Assembly: GCA_030248195.1 (NCBI GenBank)
Contig: JASAND010016601.1
Span: 1-64,000, forward strand
DNA length: 64,000 bases
Direction: 5' to 3'
DNA from: Trissonchulus latispiculum
Taxonomy: Eukaryota; Nematoda; Enoplea; Enoplida; Ironidae
How positions within the stretch are numbered: position 1 is the first letter of the stretch; every line of letters begins with the position of its first letter. A program made the position numbers and the translations under genes. The notes beneath the pieces were generated by a model that worked only from the letters and a program-made list of their open reading frames with translations, searched no databases and was not told the origin of the DNA. Below are positions 1 through 10,640 of this stretch, in pieces.

Positions 1-327
1 GTTGAGAATTTTTTACATTCTAGACAAAAATCAATTTTTTTCTGACCACTTTTTGCTGTTTCAAACGATCATATTTGTCTTCTCGCTGGCGCCCTGGATT
101 CTCCAGCTAAGGCATTAACTCAAAACTAAGCAACGCAACGAAGTTGTGATAAAAATAGGAAGTAGCGGGGGTCTGGGGCGGCAGCCCCCAGCTAAAAGCT
201 AGAGCTCATTTTAAAATTTACAGAAGTTTGAAATTTTTTAGAGCCATTTTAGTGGCTAGCGGAAGCAAAATTTGACGACCATTTGTGGGTGCATTTTTAA
301 ATTGCATTTTGTAAAAAGTGTGGGTAT
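1..327. other. Gene-free AT-rich flank
   Basis: No open frame or splice-flanked exon is visible. A short GC hairpin around 167-200 (a CTGGGG stem around GCGGCAG) resembles the GC hairpins in the repeat elements further along, so this is probably repeat-derived. Nothing else is seen. Confidence 0.5.
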
Positions 328-605
328 GGTTGGGTGAGACCGAGTTTTTACCGAGACCGAGACCAGGGTACCGAGACCGAGACCAGCAATATTAGGCTTA
401 ACTTTGTTTCTTGCAGTTTTTGAGATAGGGTCTTTAACACATAAACATACGGTTTCGGTCCTACTCGTTAGCTAGTTTTCAAAACATTTACGTATACTTA
501 AACTTTTCGGTGAAATTTGATGTTTTCAAAAAATTTCTGGTCTCGGTCCGAGACCGAGACTCGCCAAGTCTCTGCTTTAGGGCCAGACCGAGACTCCCAA
601 CCCTG
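328..605. mobile_element. hAT-like MITE with GAGACC arrays
   Basis: The ends are GGTTGGGTGAGACCGAG on the left and, read inward on the other strand, CAGGGTTGGGAGTCTCGG on the right. The subterminal zones are arrays of ACCGAGACCGAGACC and its complement (340-385 and 540-598), around an AT-rich core with no coding capacity. CAGGGTTGGG resembles known hAT ends. I could not find a clean 8 bp target duplication, so the family call is an inference. Confidence 0.5.
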
Positions 606-1289
606 TTAAGCGTACGCACTATAAATTAATGCTGAAAAAACCATGATTTGAAAACACTGGCGGCTGAAGTCTATTATAACTCAAGCGTCAGAAAGAAAAG
701 TCTACGTATGTAATTAAAATCAAGCCACCCCCACCCCGCCCCATATGGTACACTCAAAACACACAAACAATGGTAAATTCGCGCCGAAGGCGCGAAAATT
801 TTTGGTTTTTCTCCTTTTTCTTCTTTTCTGCTTCTTTTTTTTTCGGACCTTCGAAACCTGACAAGGGGGCATAGGTGTACCAGGCTGCAGCTTTACCCCC
901 TGTGAGACCCCCCCACGAATAGGCCAGACCCCCCTCCCCCCTACCCACCCTCAACTACCCCCCCCAAGCCGAGCGCAAACCCCCCTCCCCCCCAAAAATT
1001 GGGTCCAAACCAAGTAAAAAATGCAAAATTTTTGAAAAATTTTTTTGCAACTTCTGAAAATTTTTGAAAAAAATTTGAAAAATAGGCTATATATAAATCA
1101 CCTATAAACAGCTAAAGATGGTTATTTATAGCAATTAGAAGATAATATACGCAATTATAAACCACAATCTGGGCTAATTTAAGCATATTTTAGTGCAAAT
1201 TTGTCAATTTTCAAGCCCTATTTTCGCATACGAAAACCATTGACAGAAGCTTTTGAGTACGTTTAATGTAACGTACATCGAAAAAGGAG
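606..1289. other. Noncoding, C-tract rich repeat debris
   Basis: No gene is seen. A perfect hairpin CGCGCC-GAA-GGCGCG lies at 780-794, followed by a pyrimidine-rich stretch and long C runs (900-1000). The same hairpin plus pyrimidine stretch recurs at 24843-24900, so this is a dispersed repeat. The frames here are artefacts of homopolymers. Confidence 0.5.
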
Positions 1290-1678
1290 CATTTTTAGCT
1301 AAAAAAACTTGGGTACAGTTTAGGGGGGGTCCCCCCATAGGTGTAATTGGGGGGAGGTTTGGGGGGGGGGGTAACCCCCCCCCAGCCATTTTTCCAAACC
1401 ACACCCAAAAATTTTTGGGGGCCCCCGGCCCCCCCCCAACTGGGGGGGGGGGGAAGTCGCGCCCAGGGCGCGAAAAATTGGCCAAAAATCGGGTATTTGT
1501 AGGGTAAATTTTGCAAAATTTTTCAAAAATGTTCAAATTTTCGGCTTAAAGTGTTCATTAGTGCGTGAAATACAAGTTTTCAACAGTTTTATGGACTTTC
1601 TGACTCAATATTGACCTTATTTTGTAGTTAAACATGTTGGCAACCAAGTTTTCGAGTTTAAAACCCCTGTCTAATGTT
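1290..1678. repeat. Left half of G-tract repeat split by the LINE
   Basis: G and C homopolymer blocks are followed by GCGCCCAGGGCGCG and then AT-rich sequence ending in the LINE target site. The same sequence runs uninterrupted at 10091-10640. Its right half resumes at 6273. The pairing shows the repeat existed before the LINE inserted. No coding capacity is seen. Confidence 0.75.
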
Positions 1679-1715
1679 GTTGTTGTTGTTGTTGCTTCCG
1701 GCCACCTGACCATAG

Positions 1716-4700
1716 TCAATCGACCCGGGCAGCCCCACCAGGGTGGAGCCGTCCGCATTCCCGGAGAAAGGCTAGGACCTCCAGGGGTCTATCCCAGAGG
1801 GCTTGGGCTGAGGGGGATGGGCCCAGGTGGAGAACACGGGCCCTGTTAGCCTGAGGGCAGGAGGAAATGAGGTGCTGCAGGGTGTCTTCTTGGCCTGGAC
1901 AGAACCTGCAGTAAGGATCCGCTGCTGCCCCGATGCGGTGCAAAAACCAGTTTAGTAGCGGGGTAAACCCGCCAACCCTGAGTTGGGAAAGGACTGTTCT
2001 CTCTCTTCTTTTGAGATTGAGTTCAGAGGGGCTGGGGGCGCGCGGGATGTGGTTAAGATAACAGAGTCTGTCTGGCTGGAGACCTGAAATCCACTGGTCG
2101 GTAAAGTGCCTGGAAATGAGGCATTTGACCGCACTGAAGTCCACTTCGGTTTCTGATTGGCTGAGGTTACTGGCTAAGTTGGCCAGTCGGTCTGCGGTCT
2201 CGTTTCCCTGAATACCCGAGTGCCCGGGTAACCAGTTGATGGACAGGGTTCTGGGTTGTGCCGACAGGATTCCAGCTATGCGGCTCCAGACTGACGCTTC
2301 CAATTCCGTGGAGGCTCTGCTGGGTCCGGACTGCAACTTTTTCAGCAGGGCCTGAGAGTCAGAAAAGATCCTGATGCTCCTGTCTTCGTCGGTGGACACA
2401 TCCTGCGTCCAGCGCAGTGCAGCGTCCAGAGCTCTCAGTTCTGCACCGAAGCTCGAGGTCAGCATGCCTGCCGGTTCCATTAGGTTCCTGGTCAAGTTTT
2501 CTCGGTGGTAAATAATATGGGCTCCGCTTCCTCCGTTCTTCGTACCTTCTTGTGCCGACCCATCAGTGAAGATGGTGATATCGACAGGGTTCAAGGTACT
2601 TATGGCAGATTCCGTAGTTGCTTTCCGTTTCTCTGGTGGATCCCTCCTAGAGACCCCGGGGATCTCCGCTGTGACGGAGAGGCCATGCGGAGATTTCCAC
2701 GGAGGGAATGGACTAGCTGGAGCCAGTTTCCCCAGGGGCAGGTTGGCGACGGCGGCTTCCGTAGCTAGGGATCTACCTTCTTCTCTCCATGATTTCTGAG
2801 AGACTAGCCTCCTGGCCACTGGTGAGTTGAAGGAATCTGCAGTAGGGTTGTTGTCCGGCAGGCACTGGTATTTCTCGTAGGCCACTGCAGTGAGGATTTT
2901 GGCCCGAACATGGAGAGGCACGAGTCCGGCTTCTTTCACAGTCAAATCAGCCGGGGAACCTCGTGAGCAACCAGTGATCGCCCGGGCGGCTTCATTTTGG
3001 ATTACCTGGAGCCGTTGCAGGTTGCTGGGGGCAGTCGTGGTCATCCAGGCAGGCCCGCAGTACTCAATAGCGGAGGCAATGTACGCCAGGTACACCATTC
3101 TGAGGTCCTCTTTGCTGCATCCCCAGGACGTTCCGGCCAGGGAGCGTAGGATGTTGTTGCTTTTCCGTAGTTTGGTGATGAGGTGGTCAATATGGGCCCT
3201 GAAGGAGAGAGACGGATCAAATTTCACTCCCAGGAATGTGGGAGTTTTGGTAGTTGGGATCCGTTGGCCGCAGATGTACAGGTCAGGGCAGAGGTTTTGC
3301 TCCTTATTCCAGGTTGTGAATAGGCAACATTCACATTTCTGGACATTGATGGTCATTTTGTTGAGTTCTGACCACTTCTCAATGGCGCTGAGGGCTTCTT
3401 GTATATGACCCGCCGCTACAGTGGGCTGTGGGTGCTTAGACCAGATTGCAACGTCGTCCGCAAAGAGAGAGAATTCAACTCCCTCCGGGATGACCTCGGC
3501 CAAGGAGTTGATGAAGATCTGGAAGAGCGTGGGAGACAGAACGCACCCTTGAGGGACATCACAGGCAAATCTTCTGGGCCGACTGAGGGCGCCCTCGAAT
3601 TCTACGGCGTAGAATCTGTCATTCAGGAAATTCTTTATCCACTGTATAATGCATCGGGGCACGTTGAGTTGGAGGAGGGCTTTCATCAGACCAGGGTGCC
3701 AGACACGGTCAAACGCCCTGGAGAAGTCTATTAGGGCCATAACCGTACGATGAGCTGGTTTTCGTTGATTGAATCCATCACTGATGGATTGGGTGATTCT
3801 TAAGACTTGATCTTGTGTAGATCGTAGTCTTCTAAATCCCGCTTGGTACTTGGTAATGGCTTGGCTTCGCTCCAGAAAGCATGTGAGTCGACCCAGAACC
3901 AGGCGCTCCATGACCTTTGCCAGGCACGACGTGAGGGCAATAGGTCTGTAGCTTGGAATCTGGGACGGGTCCTTTCCCGGCTTGGCAATAGGAATGATTT
4001 TAGCCCTTCTCCAGACAGCAGGGCAGCCAGATTCCAGGAGAGATCTATTGCAAATGGTCAACAAAATTTCTTTGCCCAGTGGTGTAAGGTGCCTAAGGCT
4101 TACGTTGCGGACCCGATCCGGACCGGGGGCTGCATTGGCCTTTAGCCGCTGCAGGGCCAGCTGCAGTTCGCCAGCAGTGAAAGGGCTACACTCCTCCGGT
4201 TCATCCGGATCGTGGTGACAAGGCTGGTTCAGCTGATTTTTGGTGTCCACCATAAATTTCCGGTCCGGCTTTGAAGTTTTAATCGAGGCTACTTGACCAT
4301 ATTCTTTGATGAAGCCATTCGCCTTGGCCAGAGGGGTTGATAAGATTTTCCCATTTCTGGCTAGGCATGCTCCGGACGGCGCTGATTTGGCTTTTCCGCT
4401 GATATTTTTGACCGTTCTCCAGATCCCAGTCGGGTCTGTTCGCGGGTTTAGTCTGGAAACATATCTGGCCCAGTGCTCCCGCTTCGAGTTAGAAATGACG
4501 ATCCTAGCTTCTCTGCAGGCTTCTTTCCAATCTTCCAGCTTGGCCGGGTCACGGCGAGCTTCGGTGGATAGGCGTTCACGCTTTCTGATGGCATCGTCGG
4601 CTTCCTGGCTCCACCAGGGGACAGGGGTTCTGGAGTCCCCAAAGGGGGCGCTGGCGTCCTGGGCCTCGGTGACAGCTTTACTGAAGAGATGGACTAGCTG

Positions 4701-6194
4701 GGCGAGCTTTAGGTCAGATGCGTTGCTGATGCCGGCTAGCTTCTCATCGAGAAGCTTTTCGAATTTAGGCCAGTCCGTTTTTGCTAGCCGCTGGTGCTTG
4801 ATTTTCTTCTTCACACGCGGTCCAGCCGCGTCAATCGACAGCCAGATTGGGTGGTGGTCCGAGTCTCCAGGCGAAGCGTCCACCGCCCAGCTGATAGAAG
4901 GGACTAGGGAAGAGTGGGCAGCTGAGACATCAGGGGCTGAGCCGTTCCCGGTGACGGGGTTGGTTCGTGTCCTCGATCCATCGTTTACCGGGACAAGGCC
5001 TTTGGCCTCCATCCAGGCTTCGAAAACGTCACCCACTGCATCTGCTGAGTGAGTGGAGTTGTCCCATAGGGGGCTATGCCCGTTGATGTCACCTAGAACC
5101 AGTGACCCCCTGCAGGCCGGCAGGGAGGAAGGGTCAAACAGCTGCTGTCTACCGTCACCCGGCGATCTAACCACCGGCGGAACATAGATGTTTGTGATAG
5201 TCAGTTCCCTGCCTTCGTAGATTCGGACTGTGACAAATTCTGTGGTCTTGTCTGCAGAGGCACGATGGGGGATGGTGTGGTGTTGGATTCCATGTCTGAC
5301 CAGGGTGGCTACACCGCCTCCGATTTTGCCTCCCTGGGCATTCGGGTTTCTCTTCACCGTACGGTCCGCTCTATATGTGGAGTAGCCTTTGATACTGAAA
5401 GGCTTAGCCGGCTGCAGATGAGTTTCTTGGAGCACTAGGACATCCACCTTTTTGCTGTGAAGCAATTTTTCCAGTTCAGCCTTTTTGCTGACACTGAGCC
5501 CGTTTGAGTTCCATTGCAGTATCCGTAGGGGCCGAGCGGACTGGTTGATTTTGGGGTGACGTTGGCGAGGGATAGGCGGTGGGCTACGACGGCCAGTGGT
5601 GGCCGCAGCAGCAGCAGCTGCAGGTGCAGCGAGGGCAGGGGCGGCAGTGGTGGCCGCGGCAGCAGCAGCAGTAGCAGCTGCAGGTGCAGCGATGGCAGGG
5701 GCGGCAGTGGTGGCCGCGACAGCCGCAGCAGTAGCGGCTGCAGGTGCAGCGAGGGCAGGGGCGGCAGTGGGAGGGGTGGGTGGGGAGCCAACGGCAGGGG
5801 TACTTTGGAGGGGGCTAGTTGGAGTAGGAGGTGGCGGAGCAGGCGTACCCTGGAGGGTACTGGGTGGGGAGGGAGGACATTTGGAACAGAACCATCCATT
5901 GGAGTTGGCAGCCAGCAACTGCCTGACTGTAAAGCCCAGACAGACTCTGTGAGACCATTGGCCACATTTCGCGCACGCTATTGAGTAGTCCTTCCTGTTT
6001 ACATTTACACCACAGGACCCGCAGGGATAGGTAGTAGCAGGGCCTGGGTTTTCCTCTACATCTCCCGCCAAAATCAGTAGCCGGCGCCAGAAGGCGGGGT
6101 TGCCTGGGCCGTTATCGAAAAACCCCCTTGGGCAGACCAAAGGAGAATCCTGCCTTCCTTGAGAAGGGAAGAAAAAAGGGTTGCCACTTCGCAT
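1716..6194 (-). CDS. LINE polyprotein: 2A, PHD finger, APE endonuclease, RT, RNase H, CCHC
   Basis: This is the retrotransposition enzyme. It nicks target DNA, copies its own RNA there, and removes RNA with RNase H. The open frame runs from a GTG at 6248. The first ATG is at 6192-6194, giving about 1492 residues. Numbered from the open-frame start: 2A motif GDVEENPGP at 62-70 (skip between G69 and P70); PHD-type Cys/His finger 76-124; Pro/Ala-rich linker 125-230; endonuclease 241-455 (QWNSNG, LQETHL, GDINGHS, SDHHPI); RT with DFSRAFDRVW, PQGCVLSPTL and the catalytic FADD near 930; RNase H from FTDGS near 1228 to GHSGIQGNETADRLA; C-terminal CRFC-x-H-x4-C knuckle near 1450. No stop or frameshift was found and all catalytic motifs are present, so it may be active. 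Skipping at 2A would release a leader of about 51 residues. Confidence 0.92.
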   Translation of the reverse strand: MRSGNPFFFPSQGRQDSPLVCPRGFFDNGPGNPAFWRRLLILAGDVEENPGPATTYPCGSCGVNVNRKDYSIACAKCGQWSHRVCLGFTVRQLLAANSNGWFCSKCPPSPPSTLQGTPAPPPPTPTSPLQSTPAVGSPPTPPTAAPALAAPAAATAAAVAATTAAPAIAAPAAATAAAAAATTAAPALAAPAAAAAAATTGRRSPPPIPRQRHPKINQSARPLRILQWNSNGLSVSKKAELEKLLHSKKVDVLVLQETHLQPAKPFSIKGYSTYRADRTVKRNPNAQGGKIGGGVATLVRHGIQHHTIPHRASADKTTEFVTVRIYEGRELTITNIYVPPVVRSPGDGRQQLFDPSSLPACRGSLVLGDINGHSPLWDNSTHSADAVGDVFEAWMEAKGLVPVNDGSRTRTNPVTGNGSAPDVSAAHSSLVPSISWAVDASPGDSDHHPIWLSIDAAGPRVKKKIKHQRLAKTDWPKFEKLLDEKLAGISNASDLKLAQLVHLFSKAVTEAQDASAPFGDSRTPVPWWSQEADDAIRKRERLSTEARRDPAKLEDWKEACREARIVISNSKREHWARYVSRLNPRTDPTGIWRTVKNISGKAKSAPSGACLARNGKILSTPLAKANGFIKEYGQVASIKTSKPDRKFMVDTKNQLNQPCHHDPDEPEECSPFTAGELQLALQRLKANAAPGPDRVRNVSLRHLTPLGKEILLTICNRSLLESGCPAVWRRAKIIPIAKPGKDPSQIPSYRPIALTSCLAKVMERLVLGRLTCFLERSQAITKYQAGFRRLRSTQDQVLRITQSISDGFNQRKPAHRTVMALIDFSRAFDRVWHPGLMKALLQLNVPRCIIQWIKNFLNDRFYAVEFEGALSRPRRFACDVPQGCVLSPTLFQIFINSLAEVIPEGVEFSLFADDVAIWSKHPQPTVAAGHIQEALSAIEKWSELNKMTINVQKCECCLFTTWNKEQNLCPDLYICGQRIPTTKTPTFLGVKFDPSLSFRAHIDHLITKLRKSNNILRSLAGTSWGCSKEDLRMVYLAYIASAIEYCGPAWMTTTAPSNLQRLQVIQNEAARAITGCSRGSPADLTVKEAGLVPLHVRAKILTAVAYEKYQCLPDNNPTADSFNSPVARRLVSQKSWREEGRSLATEAAVANLPLGKLAPASPFPPWKSPHGLSVTAEIPGVSRRDPPEKRKATTESAISTLNPVDITIFTDGSAQEGTKNGGSGAHIIYHRENLTRNLMEPAGMLTSSFGAELRALDAALRWTQDVSTDEDRSIRIFSDSQALLKKLQSGPSRASTELEASVWSRIAGILSAQPRTLSINWLPGHSGIQGNETADRLANLASNLSQSETEVDFSAVKCLISRHFTDQWISGLQPDRLCYLNHIPRAPSPSELNLKRRERTVLSQLRVGGFTPLLNWFLHRIGAAADPYCRFCPGQEDTLQHLISSCPQANRARVLHLGPSPSAQALWDRPLEVLAFLRECGRLHPGGAARVD
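5593..5772 (-). repeat. 60 bp in-frame minisatellite in the LINE linker
   Basis: Three units of exactly 60 bp (starting about 5593, 5653, 5713) encode a 20-residue Ala-rich repeat between the PHD finger and endonuclease. Units differ by only a few substitutions and keep the frame. It is likely a length-variable spacer. Confidence 0.85.
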
Positions 6195-6285
6195 CCCGGG
6201 GCAGGGGCTTGGGGCACCACATCCCAGGAAGTTCCACCTTTCCACCACGTTGAGGCGACAACATCGGACAGGCCTGTCTAATGTT

Positions 6286-6620
6286 AAAATTAGTTAATGG
6301 TTGGATGTTTTTTCGCATTAGCAATGGCTGAAAATGCGATTTTTGGCATAAAAATAGGAAAAAATTTTTGGGGGAGGTTTGGGGGAGGTCTTGGGGGGGG
6401 GTTTGGGGGAGGTCTAAAAAGGGGGCCCGCCCCCAAAATTCCGGGGGAGGGGGCCCCCCAATCCAAATCCCCGTTACACCTATGGTCCCCCCCCCAAATT
6501 TCGGATTTGGGTGGGGTCCCCCGAGCCAAATTTGGACCTTCTACTCCCCCCCAACCCAAACAGGTGGTACACCTATGCTGGGGGGCGGCCGCCCCCCGCC
6601 CCCCCCCTTGGGTGCGCCCC
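6286..6620. repeat. Right half of G-tract repeat split by the LINE
   Basis: This resumes the repeat interrupted at 1678 (TTAAAATTAG then TGGTTGGATG) and matches 10441-10640. G and C runs follow, ending near GGTGCGCCCCTG at 6609-6620. No real coding frame is present. Confidence 0.7.
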
Positions 6621-6923
6621 TGCTTCTTGTGTATATTAAATCTCCGTGCTTTGCTTCACTCACGGGGTATATATAGTTGTTTTCCAATTGGCAAGTGAAC
6701 TAACCTTTCCATACACAATATTTTTTTGTAAAAATATTTTGCCCCTGGAAAAAAGCAAATTTTTACCACCCCCCCCAAAATTTTTCAGCGGGCCCCCCCC
6801 TTTTCAAAGTCCTGGATCCGCCACTGGGGGGGGGAGTAGTCGAGTCGGGTATGGAGGGTAGGGTGGGGGTCTGGCCTTCTCGTGGGGAGGGTCTCACAGG
6901 GGGCAAACTGTAGCCTGGTACAC
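6621..6923. other. Noncoding, MITE fragments
   Basis: AT-rich sequence, then C runs and GTCCTGGATCCGCCACTG at about 6809-6825, which resembles a hAT terminus read on the minus strand. A G-rich block follows. No gene is seen. Confidence 0.45.
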
Positions 6924-7363
6924 ACAGTTTCCCTGGAAATTTTGGTTGGGGGAGGGCAAACTTCGAAAATTTGGTGGTCAACCCCCGAAATGTGATGGGG
7001 AGTACCCCCCGAACCCCCCCCAAAATTCGGACCTCAGAAAATTCAAAAATGGCCTAAAAACGCAAAATTTTCTGTATTTTAACGCTTTTTTTGTCAAAAC
7101 AAGGCTTGTTTTTATCGTTTTAGGCGATTTTACACCGTTTTAAACCGATTTTAAGCCAAAATTTGAGAAAAAAGTTCAAAAAATGACCATTTTTTAGCAA
7201 AATTTAGCTAACTTTTTGGCCCCAAAAAGTGCTGGGGGGGGGTTTGGGGGGGTAACCAAAAGTGGGGGAGGGATAGTCAAAAAATCTGGGAGGGGGTAAA
7301 GTTGGTCGAAAATTTTGGGGGGGGATAACCCCCCCCACCCCCCCCCCCCCTAGGGAAACTATG
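6924..7363. mobile_element. G-tract MITE with 9 bp direct repeats
   Basis: Ends ACAGTTTCCCTGG and, inverted, GCATAGTTTCCCTAGG. The flanking duplication is CTGGTACAC (6915-6923 and 7364-7372), compatible with an 8-9 bp hAT-type target duplication. The interior has long G runs and a core (about 7024-7230) that recurs at 9179-9390, 9616-9785 and inverted at about 10770-11000. No transposase is encoded. Confidence 0.65.
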
Positions 7364-7519
7364 CTGGTACACCTATGTTGTCGGCGACCCCTCCATCTGG
7401 GGGAGGGGTCATAGTGTCCTTTGGGGGGAGGGGTTGGGGGCATACTTCCATAGTTTCCCTGTAACTTTTACAAAAATTTTTCAAAAAAACTAACCATGTT
7501 TTGGCCGAATTTAGCTATA

Positions 7520-8497
7520 TAGTCAAGCGGGAAAAAAACCCACTTTTCAGATTTTTGGCCAGAACTTTTTAATGGTTTGACATATCGAAATGCTGATTAT
7601 ACAGGTAGCTAGGCCTAGTCGTAAGCTTTCTTATGAGCTATAGAACACCTCTGTAGGGTGTGCCGTTAGCGAGAAAAATTGTCCCAAACTGGCGGGAAAA
7701 AAACCCAATGCGGGAAAAAAACCCATATGCGGGAAAAAAACCCACCCCAAAAATTTTTGGCAAGCTGCCAGGAGCATTTCTAACCATTCCAAATGAAAGA
7801 GCGGGTTGTTTTCAGTACAACTGCATCAAAATATATTAGTTTTTGTATTAAAATTGAGGTCATATGGTCATTTGAAAATGTTGTATCTTTAACACATAAA
7901 CATAGGCAAATTTTGGAAATTTTTAAAATTGAAAGAAATTAAAGAAAACGTGTTTTTCTTGTATTTAGAGCCAAACTAGACCCATTTTAAGGCAAAAATA
8001 AGCATTTTTGGTCAAAATTGAAAGTTTGGCTTGAAATGGCACCGTGTCCTATTTAGACCCCCTGGACCACCCATAACAGTACGAACCCAGGTAAAACCTA
8101 TACCAATTTAATGTATAGGCTCTGTTACCGCCAACTCCAGGTCACCCCCAGGTCGCACCGGAGGGGTCAGAGCAGTGTGACATATATCATCATGAAGCGC
8201 AACAGATGCCCTACAGGTACATATAATCCGCTTTGGTCTAAGTCTTTCCAGTAGTTCAGGGTGGCCCGGCAAAGTTTGCCAAATTTCGGCACTTGGTCGG
8301 ACCAAAATTTCCAAAAATTTCAAAGTCCCAAAAAATTTGCAGGGAAGCAGTGGGAGCAACCACAATACACCCTCCAGGGTTATTTTGGATGCTCTACAAG
8401 ATAGGCTATTAAAATCCTAGATAGCTCATACCGGTAAGCCCACACTGGGGGTGGGTTTTTTCCCGCATTGGCGAGTGGGTTTTTTCCCGCTTGACTA
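7520..8497. mobile_element. TIR element E, copy 1 (GCGGGAAAAAAACCCA arrays)
   Basis: Terminal inverted repeat TAGTCAAGCGGGAAAAAA at both ends within TATA contexts (TA-type target). Motif GCGGGAAAAAAACCCA is repeated near 7527 and three times at 7693-7745, and in inverse at 8450-8492. The interior is nearly identical to copy 2 (24965-26065) but lacks about 110 bp. No transposase is encoded, so it is probably a Tc1/mariner-like non-autonomous element. Confidence 0.7.
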
Positions 8498-9555
8498 TAT
8501 AACTTTTTGGGTCAAAAAATCGCTGGGGGGGGAGTTCGTGTGGGGTAGCCGAAAGTTGTGGGAGGGTATGTCAAATTTCTGGGAGGGGGTCGTAAAATTG
8601 GGATGAAATTGTGGGGGGGAGAGTACCCCGAAATTGACCTTCCCCGCCGAAAATGCCTGCCCCCGAAATCGCCCCCCCCCCCGGGATTTTGGTCTTCCCC
8701 CTTAATGAGGTCTACATTTTTTCCAAAATTGGTCAAATTTTCACAAATTTTCCGGCTTCGCCGGGGATTTTTACTTAAAAATAGCTATTTTTGGCTTAAA
8801 TCCTGGTATTTTTGAGAACTTTTTGCGTTTCTACGTGCAAAATACGCCAAAAAATAGCAATTTTTGGCTCATTCCCCCCCCCCCTGGAAATTCCGTCCCC
8901 CCCCGGGAAGCACCCCCCCCCCCCCGAAAAAAATCCCTAAAAAATACCCTGCTTGGGGGGTGGGGTGGGGTTAGGGGGATACTTCCATAGTTTCCCTTGA
9001 ACTTTGGGTCTGGGCCTCGGGGGGTAAATCTTGGAAGGTTGGTACTTGGTGGTCGACCCAAGAAATGTGATGGGGTATATATATACCATGGTTTCCCTGG
9101 AACTTTGGCCCTGGGGGGGTAAATCTTGGCCGACCTCCGAAATGTGACGGGGGTACCCCCCCCCCAACCCTCCCCCAGAATTCGGACCTCAGACATTTCG
9201 AAAAATGGCCACAAAATGCAAAATTTTCTGTAATTTAGCCCTTTTTTCATCAACATAAGGCTTGTTCTTAACGTTTTAGGCGTTTTTGCACCGTTTTAAA
9301 GCAGATTTTAGGCCAAAATTTTAGAAAAATATTTCAAAAAATGACCATTTTCTACCAAATTTAGCTAACTTTTTGGGTCCAAAAATCGTTGGGGGGGTTC
9401 GGGGGGGGGGGGTAGCCAAAAGTGGGGGGAGGGATAGGGATAGTCCAAAAAAATGGGGGTGGTAAATATGGTCGAAAATTTTGGGGGGATACCCCCCCCC
9501 CCCCCCAGCCCCCCCCCCTAAGGAAACGATGATATATACCCCCGAACCAACTCCC

Positions 9556-9619
<64 letters not shown>

Positions 9620-10090
9620 CGGACCTCAGAAATTTCAAAAAATGGCCATAAAATGCAAAATTTTTGGTATTTAGCCCTTTTTTCGTCAAAATAAGACCTG
9701 TTTTTAGCATTTTTGCACCGTAAATTGGTTTTAAGTCAAAATTTATTTATTCAAAATTTAGCCTACCATTTGGGTCAAAAAATCGTTGGAGGGGTAGCCG
9801 AAAGTTGGGGGAGGGTATGTCAAAAATTTTGGGAAGGGGTAAATTGGTCAAAAATTTTGGGGGGAGTAATCCCCCTCCCCCCAAGGAAACTATGGACATA
9901 GGTGTGGCTGGGCAAAAAATCTGGGGGGGGGGGTTTCGACGGAGGGTGGGGGGACCCCCCTAAATTTTCGATTTTATGCCATGTTTGGCCACTTTATGGC
10001 CAAAAATCTGGGGGGGGGTTGCAAAAATTTGAAAATCTGGGGGGTCGCCAAAATTTGTCATTTTGGTGGGGGGTCCCCCCACCCCCACCC
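8498..10090. repeat. Cluster of G-tract elements
   Basis: Overlapping and nested copies of the family seen at 6924-7363. One nearly complete copy is about 9085-9531 (ends ATGGTTTCCCTGG and AAGGAAACGATG). Others are broken. Hairpin CCGGCTTCGCCGG is at about 8752-8764. No gene is seen; frames here come from homopolymers. Confidence 0.6.
9559..9616. repeat. (TA)n microsatellite
   Basis: About 29 uninterrupted TA units inside a G-tract element. The apparent peptide of alternating Ile-Tyr on the minus strand is only this repeat translated. Confidence 0.95.
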
Positions 10091-10640
10091 CCCCCCCCCC
10101 TAACCCAAGGGGTAATGGGGGGGAGGTTGGGGGGGGGTAACCCCCCCAGCCATTTTTCCAAACCACCCCCAAAAATTTTTGGGGGCCCCCGCCCGCCCCC
10201 CCCCAACGGGGGGGGTAGTCGCGCCGCAGGCGCGAAAAATTGGCCAAAAATCGGGTATTTTTAGGGTAAATTTTTCAAAATATTTCAAAAATGTCCAAAT
10301 TTTTGGCTTAAGGTGGTCATTTTTGCGTGAAATACACGTTTTAAACAGTTTTATGGACTTTCTGACTCAATATTGACCCTATTTTGGAGTTAGAAACATG
10401 TTGGCAATCACGTTTTTGAGTTTAAAGGCCCTGTCTAATGTTAAAATTAGCTAATGGTTGGATGTTTTTTGGCATTGGCAATGGCTGAAAATGCGATTTT
10501 TGGCATATAAATTGAAAAAAATTTTGGGGGGGGGGGGGGTTTTGGGGAGGTCTAAAAAGGGGGCCCGCCCCCAAATTTTGGGGGAGGGGGGCCCCCCAAC
10601 CCAAATCCCCGTTACACCTATGAACACACCTATGACTATG
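10091..10640. repeat. Unoccupied paralogue of the LINE target repeat
   Basis: Matches 1290-1678 joined directly to 6273-6480, with CCCTGTCTAATG then TTAAAATTAGC present once at 10429-10450. It is therefore an empty-site reference for the LINE insertion. It contains GCGCCGCAGGCGC and long G/C runs. No coding capacity is seen. Confidence 0.8.

Larger units (their letters stand above)
1679..6272 (-). mobile_element. Full-length Ingi-like non-LTR retrotransposon (LINE)
   Basis: A complete LINE on the minus strand. It is flanked by a 13 bp target duplication, CCTGTCTAATGTT, at 1666-1678 and 6273-6285. The uninterrupted target is visible in a paralogous repeat at about 10430-10443. The 3' end is a very short UTR with a (CAA)n-type tail (TTG repeats at 1677-1695 on the plus strand). 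The single ORF is intact. One ORF carrying an APE endonuclease, reverse transcriptase and RNase H, with a 2A peptide near the N terminus, is known for Ingi-clade elements. The clade is inferred without a tree. Confidence 0.9.

Noticed and set aside
1204..1536. Overlapping Gly/Pro-rich ORFs in G/C homopolymer DNA (also at 6297-6698, 8831-9256, 9902-10264, 19454-19981)
   Set aside because: All frames stay open through G or C runs; composition artefact of repeat elements.
2505..5984. Several plus-strand ORFs (for example 2505-2768, 2890-3408, 4306-5052, 5556-5984)
   Set aside because: They are antisense shadows of the intact LINE polyprotein; no domain of their own.
8108..8365. A minus-strand ORF conserved in three copies of element E (also 18215-18445, 25629-25889)
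   Set aside because: Conservation follows the whole element, with frame-breaking indels between copies and no domain; treated as noncoding.
9321..9710. Minus-strand ORF with an Ile-Tyr repeat
   Set aside because: Translation of the (TA)n microsatellite.
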